Below, piece by piece: positions 53,236-64,000 of a DNA stretch of 64,000 nucleotides. The position numbers and the translations under genes were made by a program. The stretch comes from Allobosea sp. (GTDB lineage: Bacteria; Pseudomonadota; Alphaproteobacteria; Rhizobiales; Kaistiaceae). Every line of letters begins with the position of its first letter. Position 1 is the first letter of the stretch. The stretch is taken from the NCBI GenBank assembly GCA_017307955.1, contig JAFKFV010000013.1:186001-250000 (forward strand), in the 5' to 3' direction. The notes under the pieces were generated by a model that did not search any database, had not been told where the DNA came from, and saw only the letters and a program-made list of their open reading frames with translations.

Positions 53236-53837
53236 TTATCGGCTCGCGACAGCCTCGTCAAGAGGCGCGACCGTCTTTTTGATATCAGCCCAGACCTCGT
53301 CGATCGACCGCATCCCGTCGATCTCGATCAGACGGCCACGCTCCTTGTAGTAAGGAGCGATCGCCGCAGTATCCCGCCGATAGGCTTCGAGCCGGGTCTT
53401 GAAGACTTCCGGATCGTCGTCCTTCCGCACCGGCTCGCCCCGCGCCTTGGTCTCCTCGGCGCGCTTGACGATCCGGTCGATCAGTTTCGTCTGGTCGACC
53501 TTGAGCTCGATGACGACATCGAGCTTGAGACCCTTGCCCGCCAGCATCGCCTCCAGCGCATCCGCCTGGGCGATCGTGCGCGGGAAACCGTCGAGAATGA
53601 AGCCCTTGCGGGCATCCGCCTGGTCGATGCGGTCGGCGACGATGCCGATCACGACCTCGTCGGAGACGAGATTGCCGGCATCCATGATCGCCTTGGCCCG
53701 AAGGCCGACCGGCGTTCCCGCCGCCACCGCGGCCCGCAGCATGTCGCCCGTCGACAGCTGCGGGATGCCGTATTCCTGTACGAGACGAGCAGACTGCGTG
53801 CCCTTACCAGCCCCCGGTGGTCCGAGCAGGATCAGTC

Positions 53838-53841
<4 letters not shown>
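53236..53841 (-). CDS. adk: Adenylate kinase
   Basis: Adk interconverts AMP, ADP and ATP. The 201-residue product has the P-loop [34 protein letters not shown] and [18 protein letters not shown]. The LID is the short form: after RIVKRAEE the sequence goes directly to a charged 14-residue stretch, without the usual longer LID domain, as in other alphaproteobacteria. The ATG overlaps the secY stop by four bases. Confidence 0.97.
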
Positions 53842-55169
<1,328 letters not shown>

Positions 55170-55204
55170 TCGCCGCTCCGATCGGGTCCCGAGTCAGGGA
55201 CCCC

Positions 55205-55222
55205 ATGTCCCGAGAGGGACAT
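55205..55222. other. Perfect hairpin in the rplO-secY spacer (distal)
   Basis: ATGTCCC-GAGA-GGGACAT is a perfect 7-bp inverted repeat about 36 bases upstream of the secY ATG. On the transcribed (minus) strand the loop is TCTC. No T-run follows, so it is unlikely to be a strong terminator. Confidence 0.5.
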
Positions 55223-55238
55223 AAACTGGGCTTTCGGA

Positions 55239-55259
55239 GACGCCGCATCAAGCGGCGTC
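55239..55259. other. Perfect hairpin in the rplO-secY spacer (proximal)
   Basis: GACGCCGC-ATCAA-GCGGCGTC is a perfect 8-bp stem 25 bases after the rplO stop. With the neighbouring hairpin it makes a structured leader for secY, possibly a processing or attenuation site. Confidence 0.5.
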
Positions 55260-55283
55260 CCGACTACGGATGCGCTGAGCGCG

Positions 55284-55769
55284 TCACTCGGCCGCGGCTT
55301 CGGCGGCCTTCGGAGCGAGAACCTTGAGCGAACCGCCGAGCTTCTCGATCGCCTCGATGGCCGGCTTCGACGCGCCGGCGACCTCGAAGGTCACGGCGGT
55401 CTTGAGCTCGCCCGAGCCGAGGATGCGCACGCCGTCCTTCACGCGGCGGATCACGCCGGCGGCCTTCAGCGACTCGGCGGTGACGACGCTACCGGCTTCC
55501 AGCTTGCCCGCGTCGAGCGCGGCCTGGATGCGGCCGAGACCGACCTCGTTGAAGTCGAGCGCGAAGATGTTGTTGAAGCCGCGCTTCGGCAGGCGCCGAT
55601 GCAGCGGCATCTGGCCGCCCTCGAAGCCCTTGATGGCGACGCCGGTGCGGGACTTCTGGCCCTTGACGCCACGGCCACCCGTCTTGCCCTTGCCGGAACC
55701 GATGCCACGGCCGACGCGGATGCGCGACTTGTGGGCGCCCGGGTTGTCGTTGATCTCGTTGAGCTTCAT
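55284..55769 (-). CDS. rplO: 50S ribosomal protein L15
   Basis: The 161-residue product begins [34 protein letters not shown] and has the [17 protein letters not shown] block, then a C-terminal domain ending in an Ala/Glu tail. The start at 55769 was chosen from this N-terminus. It lies 20 bases after rpmD, and the long structured spacer before secY follows it. Confidence 0.98.
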   Translation of the reverse strand: MKLNEINDNPGAHKSRIRVGRGIGSGKGKTGGRGVKGQKSRTGVAIKGFEGGQMPLHRRLPKRGFNNIFALDFNEVGLGRIQAALDAGKLEAGSVVTAESLKAAGVIRRVKDGVRILGSGELKTAVTFEVAGASKPAIEAIEKLGGSLKVLAPKAAEAAAE

Positions 55770-55789
55770 CGGACTGGTCCTTCTATGGC

Positions 55790-55981
55790 TCACGCCTCGT
55801 CCACGACGCGGACGAGATGGGCCACCTTGGCGATCATGCCGCGAACCGCAGGCGTGTCCTGCAGCGTCGAACGGCGACGGATCCGGTTGAGGCCGAGGCC
55901 GATCAGCGTGGCGCGCTGCTCGGCCGGACGGCGGATGGGGCTGGCGATCTGCTCGATGACGAGCGTCTTCTCATTGGCCAT
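55790..55981 (-). CDS. rpmD: 50S ribosomal protein L30
   Basis: The 63-residue product has the bacterial L30 pattern: [32 protein letters not shown], then [18 protein letters not shown]. It sits in its usual place between rpsE (29 bases) and rplO. Confidence 0.97.
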   Translation of the reverse strand: MANEKTLVIEQIASPIRRPAEQRATLIGLGLNRIRRRSTLQDTPAVRGMIAKVAHLVRVVDEA

Positions 55982-56010
55982 GATCAGTTCCTCGACTTCC
56001 TCGCGGCCGA

Positions 56011-56559
56011 TCAGGCCTCGGCGGCCACTTCGGCGTCGTTCCCGCCGCGGCGGGACTGAAGCACGGAGACCTTGATGCCGCGGCGGGCCGCGACGGAGCG
56101 CGGGCTGTCCTCAGCCGCGAGCGCGGCGAAGGTGGCACGCACCATGTTGTAGGGGTTGGACGAGCCCATCGACTTCGCCACCACGTCCTGGACGCCAAGC
56201 GTCTCGAACACGGCGCGCATCGGGCCGCCGGCGATGATGCCGGTGCCGGGAGGGGCAGCGCGCAGGAAGACGCGGCCGGCGCCATGACGGCCGAACACGT
56301 CGTGATGCAGGGTGCGGCCGTCACGCAGCGGCACGCGGACCAGCGAACGCTTGGCGGCCTCGGTCGCCTTGCGGATCGCCTCCGGCACTTCGCGCGCCTT
56401 GCCATGGCCGAACCCGACCCGGCCCTTCTGGTCGCCGACGACGACGAGGGCGGCGAAACCGAACCGCCGGCCGCCCTTCACCACCTTCGCGACGCGATTG
56501 ATGTGAACGAGCTTGTCGACGAATTCGCTGTCGCGCTCTTCCCGCTGCTCTCTGGCCAT
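56011..56559 (-). CDS. rpsE: 30S ribosomal protein S5
   Basis: The 182-residue product has [45 protein letters not shown] (the double-stranded RNA-binding half) and [42 protein letters not shown]. The C-terminal tail is Gly/Ala-rich. S5 helps decoding accuracy at the mRNA entry. A 50-base spacer separates it from rplR. Confidence 0.98.
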   Translation of the reverse strand: MAREQREERDSEFVDKLVHINRVAKVVKGGRRFGFAALVVVGDQKGRVGFGHGKAREVPEAIRKATEAAKRSLVRVPLRDGRTLHHDVFGRHGAGRVFLRAAPPGTGIIAGGPMRAVFETLGVQDVVAKSMGSSNPYNMVRATFAALAAEDSPRSVAARRGIKVSVLQSRRGGNDAEVAAEA

Positions 56560-56609
56560 CGAAATCCCAATCGTCCTGTTGTTCCGTTAGTCGCGCCCCG
56601 AAGGTCGCG

Positions 56610-56966
56610 TCAGAATTCGAGCCCGCCCTCGCGCGCTCCGTCGGCCAGCGCCTTGACGCGGCCATGGAAGAGATACGGACCGCGGTCGAACACGACCGCC
56701 GTCACGCCGGCTGCCTTGGCCCGCTCCGCGACCAGCTTGCCGACCGCCTCGGCCGCTGCCTTGTCGGCACCGGTCTTCAGCGAGCTGCGCAGGTCCTTCT
56801 CGAGCGTCGAGGCGGCGGCGAGGGTACGGCCCTCGGCATCGTCGATCACCTGGGCGTAGATATGCTCCGACGAGCGGTGGACCGAGAGGCGCGGACGCTC
56901 TCCCGCCACCTTGCGGAGCGCACGGCGGACACGCGCGGCGCGCCGGTCCTTCTGGATGTTGGCCAT
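56610..56966 (-). CDS. rplR: 50S ribosomal protein L18
   Basis: The 118-residue product has the basic N-terminus [36 protein letters not shown] and [40 protein letters not shown]18 binds 5S rRNA. It lies 12 bases after rplF. Confidence 0.98.
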   Translation of the reverse strand: MANIQKDRRAARVRRALRKVAGERPRLSVHRSSEHIYAQVIDDAEGRTLAAASTLEKDLRSSLKTGADKAAAEAVGKLVAERAKAAGVTAVVFDRGPYLFHGRVKALADGAREGGLEF

Positions 56967-56978
56967 GACGGGCTCCGT

Positions 56979-57512
<534 letters not shown>

Positions 57513-57552
57513 CAGACCAATCCGTCCGGTTCGTGTTGCGCTGGGGGCCGGA

Positions 57553-57951
57553 TCAGAACACCTGGCAGAGAACTTCTCCGCCGACATTCTGTTCGCGGGC
57601 GTCGGCATCCGACATCACACCCTTGGGCGTCGACAGGATCGACACGCCGAGGCCATTCTTGACGCGCGGAATGCTCTTCACGGAAGCATAGACGCGGCGG
57701 CCCGGCTTCGAGACACGCTCGATCGTCCGGATCACCGGCTCGCCGTCGAAATACTTCAGCTCGATCTCGATCTCGGCCTTGCCATCCCCGTGGTCGACGG
57801 TCGCAAAGCCGCGGATATAGCCCTCCTGCTGGAGGACCTCGAGCACATGCTGGCGCAGCTTGGACGAAGGCGTGGAGACCTTCGACTGCCGGCGCAGCTG
57901 CGCGTTACGGATGCGGGTGAGCATATCACCCAAAGGATCGGTCATCGTCAT
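57553..57951 (-). CDS. rpsH: 30S ribosomal protein S8
   Basis: The 132-residue product has [42 protein letters not shown] and ends [34 protein letters not shown]8 organises the central domain of 16S rRNA and, in enteric bacteria, represses the spc operon. It lies 13 bases after rpsN. Confidence 0.98.
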   Translation of the reverse strand: MTMTDPLGDMLTRIRNAQLRRQSKVSTPSSKLRQHVLEVLQQEGYIRGFATVDHGDGKAEIEIELKYFDGEPVIRTIERVSKPGRRVYASVKSIPRVKNGLGVSILSTPKGVMSDADAREQNVGGEVLCQVF

Positions 57952-57964
57952 CGGACCGTTCTCC

Positions 57965-58270
57965 TTACCAGCTCGACTTGACCAGGCCCGGGATAAGACC
58001 CAGCGACCCGAGTTCGCGAAGCGCGATGCGCGACATCTTCAGCTTCCGGTAGACGCCACGCGGACGGCCGGTGACCTCACAACGGTTGCGGATGCGCGTC
58101 GGCGAGGAATTGCGCGGCAGCTCGGCCAGCTTGAGGCGCGCCTGGAAGCGCTCCTCCAGCGGCAGGCTCTCGTCATTCGCCACGGCCTTCAGCTTGATGC
58201 GGCGGCTGGCATACTGCTTCGCCAGCGCGCGGCGCCGGTTGTTCTTCTCGATGGAGCTCTTCTTGGCCAT
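57965..58270 (-). CDS. rpsN: 30S ribosomal protein S14 (long, zinc-free type)
   Basis: The 101-residue product is the long C-minus form of S14. It has [23 protein letters not shown] and the C-terminal block [47 protein letters not shown], with only one of the four zinc cysteines left. The position between rplE and rpsH is standard. Confidence 0.98.
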   Translation of the reverse strand: MAKKSSIEKNNRRRALAKQYASRRIKLKAVANDESLPLEERFQARLKLAELPRNSSPTRIRNRCEVTGRPRGVYRKLKMSRIALRELGSLGLIPGLVKSSW

Positions 58271-58295
58271 CTCGTCCTGATCCTTTCCCGGCGAC

Positions 58296-58853
58296 TTACT
58301 GGCGGAACGGGAAGTTGAGCGCCTTCAGAAGGGCGCGCGCTTCCTCGTCCGTCTTGGCCGTGGTGCAGACGATGACGTCCATGCCCCAGACCTGGTCGAC
58401 CTTGTCGTAATTGATCTCCGGGAAGATGATGTGCTCCTTGATGCCCATGGCGTAGTTGCCACGGCCGTCGAAGCTCTTCGGATTGAGACCACGGAAGTCG
58501 CGGACGCGCGGCAGCGCGATCGTGACGAGGCGATCGAGGAACTCGAACATCCGCGCCTTGCGCAGCGTCACCTTGCCGCCGATCGGCATCTGCTCGCGGA
58601 CCTTGAAGGTCGCGATCGACTTGCGGGCACGGGTGACGGCCGGCTTCTGGCCGGCGATCTGGGCGAGATCCGCGAGGGCCGTGCCGACCTTCTTGGAATC
58701 GTTCACCGCCTCGCCGATGCCCATGTTGAGCACGATCTTGTCGAGGCGCGGAATCTCCATCTCGTTCTTGTAGCCGAACTCGGCGACAAGCTTCTGACGG
58801 ACCTCGTCCTCGTAGAACTTCTTGAGCCGCGGCTCGTAAGCTGCCTCAGCCAT
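58296..58853 (-). CDS. rplE: 50S ribosomal protein L5
   Basis: The 185-residue product has [81 protein letters not shown] and the final [27 protein letters not shown]5 binds 5S rRNA. Its start overlaps the rplX stop by 8 bases. Confidence 0.98.
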   Translation of the reverse strand: MAEAAYEPRLKKFYEDEVRQKLVAEFGYKNEMEIPRLDKIVLNMGIGEAVNDSKKVGTALADLAQIAGQKPAVTRARKSIATFKVREQMPIGGKVTLRKARMFEFLDRLVTIALPRVRDFRGLNPKSFDGRGNYAMGIKEHIIFPEINYDKVDQVWGMDVIVCTTAKTDEEARALLKALNFPFRQ

Positions 58854-59163
58854 CGATCACATCTCCCGAACGTTTTGCGACGCGTTGCTTGCGCCCGTCT
58901 TCGGTAACCTTGAAACCAACCCGGGTCGGCTTGCCGTCCTTGGGGTCGGCGATCGCGATGTTCGAGAGGTGGATCGTGAGCTCCTTGGAGACGATCCCGC
59001 CCTGCTCGCTCGCAGTCTGCTTCTGGTGCCGGCGCGCGAGATTGACGCCGCGCACGACTGCCCGCTCCTCGGCCGGGTGCACGCTGAGCACCTCGCCGGT
59101 CTTGCCCTTGTCCTTGCCGGTCAGGACGACGACGTTGTCGCCTTTCTTGATCTTGGCAGCCAT
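58846..59163 (-). CDS. rplX: 50S ribosomal protein L24
   Basis: The 105-residue product has the KOW motif in [27 protein letters not shown] and the family block [36 protein letters not shown]. The ATG at 59163 overlaps the rplN stop by one base. The open frame continues upstream inside rplN but is not L24. Confidence 0.98.
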   Translation of the reverse strand: MAAKIKKGDNVVVLTGKDKGKTGEVLSVHPAEERAVVRGVNLARRHQKQTASEQGGIVSKELTIHLSNIAIADPKDGKPTRVGFKVTEDGRKQRVAKRSGDVIDG

Positions 59164-59531
59164 TACAGCACCTCTGGCGCGAGCGAGATGATCTTCATGT
59201 GGTTCTTCGCGCGAAGCTCGCGCGGCACCGGCCCGAAGATACGAGTCCCGATCGGCTCCTTCTGATTGTTGATCAGCACCGCCGCGTTCTTGTCGAAGCG
59301 GATGACGCTGCCGTCGGGACGGCGGATATCCTTCGCGGTGCGCACGACGACCGCCTTCATGACGTCGCCCTTCTTCACGCGACCGCGCGGGATCGCCTCC
59401 TTGATCGACACGACGATGATGTCGCCGACCGAGGCGTATTTCCGCTTGGAACCGCCGAGAACCTTGATGCACATCACACGACGAGCGCCGGAGTTATCCG
59501 CCACGTCGAGGTTAGTCTGCATCTGAATCAT
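59163..59531 (-). CDS. rplN: 50S ribosomal protein L14
   Basis: The 122-residue product begins [50 protein letters not shown] and ends [21 protein letters not shown]. It is very conserved. The 72-base spacer to rpsQ is the longest in the S10 to spc junction and may hold an internal promoter, though none is clear. Confidence 0.98.
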   Translation of the reverse strand: MIQMQTNLDVADNSGARRVMCIKVLGGSKRKYASVGDIIVVSIKEAIPRGRVKKGDVMKAVVVRTAKDIRRPDGSVIRFDKNAAVLINNQKEPIGTRIFGPVPRELRAKNHMKIISLAPEVL

Positions 59532-59603
59532 GACTGGCCGCCTACTTTCATGGTCACTGCCCGCCCCTCACCAGGGACGAGCCGCAACGAACCTCTTCCG
59601 TGC

Positions 59604-59852
59604 TTACTCGCCCGTCGGCAGTTCAGTGCCGACAACGACCCAGCGCTTGTTCTTCGAGATCGGCTTCGACTCCTCGATGAAGACGGTATCGCCGACCTTG
59701 TAGCTATTGGCCTCGTCATGGGCCTGGTACTTCTTCGACCGGCGCACCGTCTTCTTCAGCACGGGATGCGTGAAGCGGCGCTCGACCAGCACGACGACGG
59801 TCTTGTCATTGGCATCGCTGACGACGTTGCCCTGCAGAACGCGTTTCGGCAT
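59604..59852 (-). CDS. rpsQ: 30S ribosomal protein S17
   Basis: The 82-residue product has the OB-fold sequence [69 protein letters not shown]. It lies 10 bases after rpmC and closes the S10 part of the cluster. Confidence 0.97.
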   Translation of the reverse strand: MPKRVLQGNVVSDANDKTVVVLVERRFTHPVLKKTVRRSKKYQAHDEANSYKVGDTVFIEESKPISKNKRWVVVGTELPTGE

Positions 59853-59862
59853 CTTCGTCTCC

Positions 59863-60063
59863 TCAGCCCTGGTCCGCGGCGCGCTTCTGCGCGGCGATGG
59901 TCTTGATGCGCGCGATGTCGCGGCGAACCTGCCGCACGCGCGAGGTGTTCTCGAGCTGACCGGTGGCCTTCTGGAAGCGCAGGTTGAACTGCTCCTTCTT
60001 CAGATTGGCCAGCTCGGTCTCGAGCTGGTCGGCCGTCTGCAGCCGAACGTCTTTCGCCTTCAT
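59863..60063 (-). CDS. rpmC: 50S ribosomal protein L29
   Basis: The 66-residue product is two helices, [45 protein letters not shown], as in L29, which sits at the nascent-chain exit and binds SRP and trigger factor. It lies 26 bases after rplP. Confidence 0.97.
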   Translation of the reverse strand: MKAKDVRLQTADQLETELANLKKEQFNLRFQKATGQLENTSRVRQVRRDIARIKTIAAQKRAADQG

Positions 60064-60089
60064 GGCTCTGTCCTCGTCCGTTCGCCGCT

Positions 60090-60503
60090 TCAGTCGGCGA
60101 TGCGCTGGATGAAGCGCGTCTTGATCGGCAGCTTCGCCGCGCCGAGACGCAGCGCCTCGCGGGCCGTCTCCTCGTCGACGCCGTCCACCTCGAACATGAT
60201 GCGGCCCGGCTTGATGCGGGCCGCCCAGTATTCAGGCGCGCCCTTGCCCTTGCCCATGCGGACTTCGGTCGGCTTCGCGGTGACCGGAACGTCCGGGAAC
60301 ACGCGGATCCAGACGCGGCCGGCGCGCTTCATGGCGCGGGTGATCGCGCGGCGGGCCGCCTCGATCTGACGCGCGGTGACGCGCTCGGGCTCGAGCGCCT
60401 TGAGCCCGAAACCGCCGAAGTTCAGGTCCGTGCCGCCCTTGGCGACGCCGTGGATCCGGCCCTTGAACTGCTTGCGGAACTTGGTGCGTTTCGGTTGCAG
60501 CAT
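60090..60503 (-). CDS. rplP: 50S ribosomal protein L16
   Basis: The 137-residue product begins [56 protein letters not shown] and has the [48 protein letters not shown] block near the A-site. It lies 31 bases after rpsC. Confidence 0.98.
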   Translation of the reverse strand: MLQPKRTKFRKQFKGRIHGVAKGGTDLNFGGFGLKALEPERVTARQIEAARRAITRAMKRAGRVWIRVFPDVPVTAKPTEVRMGKGKGAPEYWAARIKPGRIMFEVDGVDEETAREALRLGAAKLPIKTRFIQRIAD

Positions 60504-60534
60504 TTTGCTTCTCTCTCGGCTTCAGTGGCGCTCG

Positions 60535-61248
60535 TCAGGCCGCATTATCGCGGCGGCGACCGCTGCCCGAGCCCTGCTCGTTGCCTTCCGTCTGGCGACG
60601 CTCGGACGCCATCGGGTCATGCTCCAGGATCTCGCCCTTGAAGATCCAGACCTTGATGCCGCACGTGCCATAGGCCGTGTGCGCCGTCGCGGTGCCGTAA
60701 TCGATATCGGCGCGCAGCGTGTGCAGCGGCACACGGCCCTCGCGATACCACTCGAGGCGGGCGATCTCCGCGCCGCCAAGGCGGCCCGAAGCGTTGATGC
60801 GGATGCCCTCGGCGCCGAGACGCATCGCCGACTGAACGGCGCGCTTCATGGCACGGCGGAAGGCGACGCGGCGCTCCAGCTGCTGCGCGATCGAAGCGGC
60901 CACCAGGTTCGCGTCGATCTCGGGCTTCCGGACCTCGACGATGTTGATGTGCACTTCGCTGTCGGTCAGCTTGCCGACCGTCTTGCGCAGCTTCTCGATA
61001 TCGGCGCCCTTCTTGCCGATCACGATGCCCGGGCGCGCCGAGTGGATCGTCACGCGGCACTTCTTGTGCGGACGCTCGATCACGATCTTCGAGACCGCGG
61101 CCTGCTTGAGGTCCTTCAGGAGGACTTCGCGGATCTTCTGGTCCTCGTGCAGCAGCTTGCCGTATTCGCCCTTGTTGGCGAACCAGCGGCTGTCCCAGGT
61201 CCGGTTGACGCCGAGACGCAGGCCGATCGGATTGACTTTCTGGCCCAT
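60535..61248 (-). CDS. rpsC: 30S ribosomal protein S3
   Basis: The 237-residue product has [24 protein letters not shown], a KH domain with [21 protein letters not shown], and the C-terminal block [38 protein letters not shown]. It ends in a disordered polar tail. Its ATG overlaps the rplV stop by one base. Confidence 0.98.
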   Translation of the reverse strand: MGQKVNPIGLRLGVNRTWDSRWFANKGEYGKLLHEDQKIREVLLKDLKQAAVSKIVIERPHKKCRVTIHSARPGIVIGKKGADIEKLRKTVGKLTDSEVHINIVEVRKPEIDANLVAASIAQQLERRVAFRRAMKRAVQSAMRLGAEGIRINASGRLGGAEIARLEWYREGRVPLHTLRADIDYGTATAHTAYGTCGIKVWIFKGEILEHDPMASERRQTEGNEQGSGSGRRRDNAA

Positions 61249-61628
61249 CAGGCGGCCTCCCCAGCTTCACGCACGACGATCGTCAGATGCGAAAACGGCT
61301 TCTCGATCCGGCCGACCCGGCCACGGGCGCGCGGCGACCAGCGCTTCATCACCAGCGCCTTGCCGACGAACGCCTCGGCGACGACGAGCGCGTCGACGTC
61401 GAGATCATGGTTGTTCTCGGCATTGGCGATCGCCGACTCGAGCGTCTTCTTGACGTCGCGGGCGATGCGCTTCTCCGAGAAGGTCAGATCCGCGAGCGCG
61501 GTGCTGGCCTTCTTGCCCCGGATCAGAGCCGCGACGAGGTTGAGCTTGCGCGGCGAGACGCGGATCATGCGCGTGATCGCACGAGCCTCGGTCTCCTTCA
61601 GCGCGCGTTCGCGCTTCGGCTTGCCCAT
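61248..61628 (-). CDS. rplV: 50S ribosomal protein L22
   Basis: The 126-residue product has [82 protein letters not shown]. Its hairpin lines the exit tunnel. The ATG at 61628 was chosen from the [12 protein letters not shown] opening; the longer in-frame frame lies in rpsS. No change at known macrolide-contact positions was assessed. Confidence 0.98.
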   Translation of the reverse strand: MGKPKRERALKETEARAITRMIRVSPRKLNLVAALIRGKKASTALADLTFSEKRIARDVKKTLESAIANAENNHDLDVDALVVAEAFVGKALVMKRWSPRARGRVGRIEKPFSHLTIVVREAGEAA

Positions 61629-61629
61629 C

Positions 61630-61908
61630 TTACTTCCTCTTCGCCTTCTTGTCGGCCGTGTGGCCGTAATAGGTGCGAGTCGGCGAGAACTCGCCGAACT
61701 TGTGGCCCACCATGTCCTCGTTGACGAGGACCGGAATGTGCTTCTGGCCGTTATAGACACCGAAGGTCAGACCGACGAACTGCGGCAGGATCGTGGAGCG
61801 ACGGCTCCAGATCTTGACCACCTCGCCGCGGCCCGAAGAACGGCTCTTCTCGGCCTTGCGCAGGAGGTATCCGTCGACGAACGGACCTTTCCAGATTGAA
61901 CGAGACAC
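61630..61908 (-). CDS. rpsS: 30S ribosomal protein S19
   Basis: The 92-residue product begins [96 protein letters not shown] sequence, fully conserved S19. It lies 12 bases after rplB and one base before rplV. Confidence 0.98.
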   Translation of the reverse strand: MSRSIWKGPFVDGYLLRKAEKSRSSGRGEVVKIWSRRSTILPQFVGLTFGVYNGQKHIPVLVNEDMVGHKFGEFSPTRTYYGHTADKKAKRK

Positions 61909-61920
61909 GGTCGAGCCCTC

Positions 61921-62757
61921 TTACTTGGACTTGCGCAGGTGACGGCTGCGCGCGATGAACTTGTCGGTCGACTTGTTGTTGCGGGTCTTCTTGCCCTTGG
62001 TCGGCTTGCCCCACGGCGTGACCGGATGACGGCCGCCCGAGGTACGACCCTCGCCACCACCATGCGGATGGTCGACCGGGTTCATGGCGACGCCGCGGAC
62101 GCTCGGACGCTTGCCGAGCCAGCGGTTGCGGCCGGCCTTGCCGATCGAGATGTTGGCGTGGTCCGGGTTCGACACCGCACCGACGGTCGCGACGCAGGCC
62201 TGGCTGACGAGGCGCTGCTCACCCGAATTGAGCCGCAGGATCGCCATGCCGCCGTCACGGCCGACATACTGCGCATAGGCGCCAGCCGACCGCGCGACCT
62301 GACCGCCCTTGCCGGGCTTCAGCTCGACATTGTGGACGATCGTGCCGACGGGCATCGCGCCGAGCGGCATGCAGTTGCCGGGCTTGACGTCGGCCTGGGC
62401 CGCCGAGACGACCGTATCGCCGACCGCCAGGCGCTGCGGCGCCAGGATGTAGCTGAGTTCGCCGTCCTCATACTTGATGAGGGCGATGAACGCCGTCCGG
62501 TTCGGATCATATTCGAGGCGCTCGACCACCGCCGTCATGTCGCGCTTGCGGCGCTTGAAGTCGACGAGACGATAGGTGCGCTTGTGACCACCGCCACGGC
62601 CATAGGCAGTGACGCGGCCGAGATTGTTGCGGCCGCCGCTCTGGCGGAGACCAACCGTCAGGCCCTTGACCGGCTTGCCGGCATAGAGCTCCGAACGGTC
62701 CACGAGAACGAGCTGGCGCTGTCCCGGCGTGGTCGGCTTGTAATGCTTGAGAGCCAT
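61921..62757 (-). CDS. rplB: 50S ribosomal protein L2
   Basis: The 278-residue product has the [19 protein letters not shown] block, the central [14 protein letters not shown] [17 protein letters not shown], and the C-terminal [36 protein letters not shown] with the conserved His near the peptidyl-transferase region. It lies 22 bases after rplW. Confidence 0.98.
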   Translation of the reverse strand: MALKHYKPTTPGQRQLVLVDRSELYAGKPVKGLTVGLRQSGGRNNLGRVTAYGRGGGHKRTYRLVDFKRRKRDMTAVVERLEYDPNRTAFIALIKYEDGELSYILAPQRLAVGDTVVSAAQADVKPGNCMPLGAMPVGTIVHNVELKPGKGGQVARSAGAYAQYVGRDGGMAILRLNSGEQRLVSQACVATVGAVSNPDHANISIGKAGRNRWLGKRPSVRGVAMNPVDHPHGGGEGRTSGGRHPVTPWGKPTKGKKTRNNKSTDKFIARSRHLRKSK

Positions 62758-62779
62758 GGCTTCTGCCTATTCTTCTCTC

Positions 62780-63073
62780 TTAGAGACCGGTCGAGACGTC
62801 GATCGACTCGCCCTCGGCCAGCGTCACGATCGCCTTCTTGACGTCGCTCTGCTTGCCGACGACGCCGCGGAAGCGCTTCACCTTGCCCTTGCGGACCAGC
62901 GTGTTGACGCCCGTGACCTTGACCTTGAACAGCGCCTCGACGGCCGCCTTGATCTCCGGCTTGGTCGCCGTCTTCAGGACGTTGAAGACGACCTTCGACT
63001 GTTCCGTCGCGATGGTCGACTTCTCGCTCAGCACCGGGCTGCGGATGATGTCGTAATGGGTCGGGTTGCTCAT
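62780..63073 (-). CDS. rplW: 50S ribosomal protein L23
   Basis: The 97-residue product has [63 protein letters not shown], the exit-tunnel protein that docks trigger factor and SRP. The start overlaps the rplD stop by four bases (ATGA). Confidence 0.98.
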   Translation of the reverse strand: MSNPTHYDIIRSPVLSEKSTIATEQSKVVFNVLKTATKPEIKAAVEALFKVKVTGVNTLVRKGKVKRFRGVVGKQSDVKKAIVTLAEGESIDVSTGL

Positions 63074-63690
63074 TTGAACCGCTCCTCGAGCGCTTCGACC
63101 GCAGCCTTGGTCAGCACGAGCTTCTCGCGGCGCAGGATGTCGTAGACATTGATGCCCTGCACCGGCAGCACATCGATATGCGGAACGTTGCGGGCGGCGA
63201 GGCCGAACTTCTCGTCCACGCTCGCGCCGTCGATGATCAGCGCATTTGCCCAGCCGAGCTTGGCGAAACGCTCCTTGACCACCTTCGTCTTGGCCTCGGC
63301 CAGGGCGACGTCGGCGACGATCACGAGATCCTCGCTGCGGGCCTTGGACGACAGCGCATGCTTCAGGGCCAGCTGGCGGAACTTCTTCGTCAGGTCATGC
63401 GCATGGCTGCGCACCACCGGACCGAAGGCTTTGCCGCCGCCGCGGAACTGCGGCGCCGTCTTGGCGCCGTGGCGAGCGCCGCCGGTGCCCTTCTGCTTGT
63501 ACATCTTCTTGGTCGTGCCCGAGATCTCGGACCGGCCCTTCGACTTGTGCGTGCCGGCCTGGCGGGCAGCGAGCTGCCAACGGACCATGCGCTGCAGGAT
63601 GTCGCCGCGGGGCTCGAGGCCGAAGATCTCGTCCGAGAGCGAGATCTCGCCGGCCGAACCGCCGTCAAGCGTGGTGACCTTCAGGTCCAT
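63070..63690 (-). CDS. rplD: 50S ribosomal protein L4
   Basis: The 206-residue product has [58 protein letters not shown], the tunnel loop, then [29 protein letters not shown]. In enteric bacteria L4 also represses the S10 operon. The ATG at 63690 overlaps the rplC stop by one base; a GTG one codon upstream is also in frame. Confidence 0.98.
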   Translation of the reverse strand: MDLKVTTLDGGSAGEISLSDEIFGLEPRGDILQRMVRWQLAARQAGTHKSKGRSEISGTTKKMYKQKGTGGARHGAKTAPQFRGGGKAFGPVVRSHAHDLTKKFRQLALKHALSSKARSEDLVIVADVALAEAKTKVVKERFAKLGWANALIIDGASVDEKFGLAARNVPHIDVLPVQGINVYDILRREKLVLTKAAVEALEERFK

Positions 63691-64000
63691 CACTCGGTCT
63701 CCTTCGCTGCGGCCGCGTCACGCGCCTTGAACGCACCCGGGAACGGCACTTCCTTCGGCAGCGCGCGCTTCACGGCGTCGCGCACCTCGATCCAGCCGCC
63801 CTTGGCACCGGGAACGGCGCCCTCGACCATGATCAGGCCGCGCTCCACATCGGTGCGCACGACCTTGAGATTCTGCGTGGTGACGCGGACGTCGCCCATA
63901 TGGCCGGCCATCTTCTTGTTCTTGAAGACCTTGCCGGGATCCTGGCGCTGACCCGTCGAACCATGAACGCGGTGCGAAACCGAGTTACCGTGCGTCGCGC
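63690..64000 (-). CDS. rplC: 50S ribosomal protein L3, C-terminal part (cut by window edge)
   Basis: The last 102 residues of L3 are visible, and the frame stays open to the window end. Beyond the first in-frame ATG it continues upstream as [23 protein letters not shown] followed by [20 protein letters not shown], which is classic L3, including the Gln of GQRQDPG that is methylated in some bacteria. The tail [12 protein letters not shown] is typical of alphaproteobacteria. The N-terminal half and the start lie outside the window. Confidence 0.97.
   Translation of the reverse strand, partial: ATHGNSVSHRVHGSTGQRQDPGKVFKNKKMAGHMGDVRVTTQNLKVVRTDVERGLIMVEGAVPGAKGGWIEVRDAVKRALPKEVPFPGAFKARDAAAAKETE

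Overview
The window is about 66 % G+C with dense, short-spaced genes, and it looks like a chromosomal segment of an alphaproteobacterium of the order Hyphomicrobiales (Rhizobiales). The evidence is the gene order glyA-nrdR-ribD-ribE / ribH-nusB-thiL, an LdtR-type MarR regulator beside an L,D-transpeptidase and a DUF6163 membrane protein, the block dgt-argS-SPOR-nagZ-scpA-scpB ... tatABC, and an S10/spc/alpha ribosomal cluster ending rpoA-rplQ. The genus cannot be fixed from the sequence alone. I see no tRNA, rRNA, CRISPR array, insertion sequence or prophage.

Layout. 1-7.4 kb: a leftward operon for one-carbon and riboflavin metabolism (glyA, nrdR, ribD, ribE), then ribH, nusB, thiL and the start of an MFS transporter, with a cysteine hydrolase on the other strand between ribE and ribH. 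RibD keeps its reductase half, but every zinc-binding and catalytic residue of its deaminase half is replaced. 7.5-10.3 kb: the cell-wall module ldt-ldtR-DUF6163. 10.6-15.7 kb: a rightward run of a CNNM/CBS protein, hemB, an unusual LivH-like permease with a lipobox-bearing N-terminal domain, and threonine ammonia-lyase. 15.7-21.9 kb: a leftward surface-glycan cassette made of one polyprenyl-phosphate glycosyltransferase (GT2) followed by three tandem paralogous multi-span membrane proteins that look like GT-C transferases. 22-27.8 kb: RDD protein, bpt, a glycosyltransferase-like/alginate-lyase-like fusion, and parC.

27.9-39.4 kb: a BrnA-type antitoxin with no toxin beside it, tatCBA, an ABC ATPase, scpB/scpA, nagZ, a SPOR protein, argS, dgt and, divergently, erpA. 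39.4-50.6 kb: an AAA ATPase with glutathione-dependent formaldehyde dehydrogenase, a DHA2 exporter, a GST, a tetR/tetA pair around a tetO-like palindrome, rarA, a DegP/HtrA protease, and two exported proteins of unknown role. 50.6-64 kb: 26 genes of the S10, spc and alpha ribosomal operons, from the partial rplC to rplQ, all on the minus strand. They include secY, adk and rpoA.

The most unusual parts are the GT2 plus triple GT-C cassette, with its conserved cysteine pair and EKT-QGS-FY signature; the nearby GT/lyase fusion whose expected lyase histidine is isoleucine; and the catalytically stripped deaminase domain of RibD.
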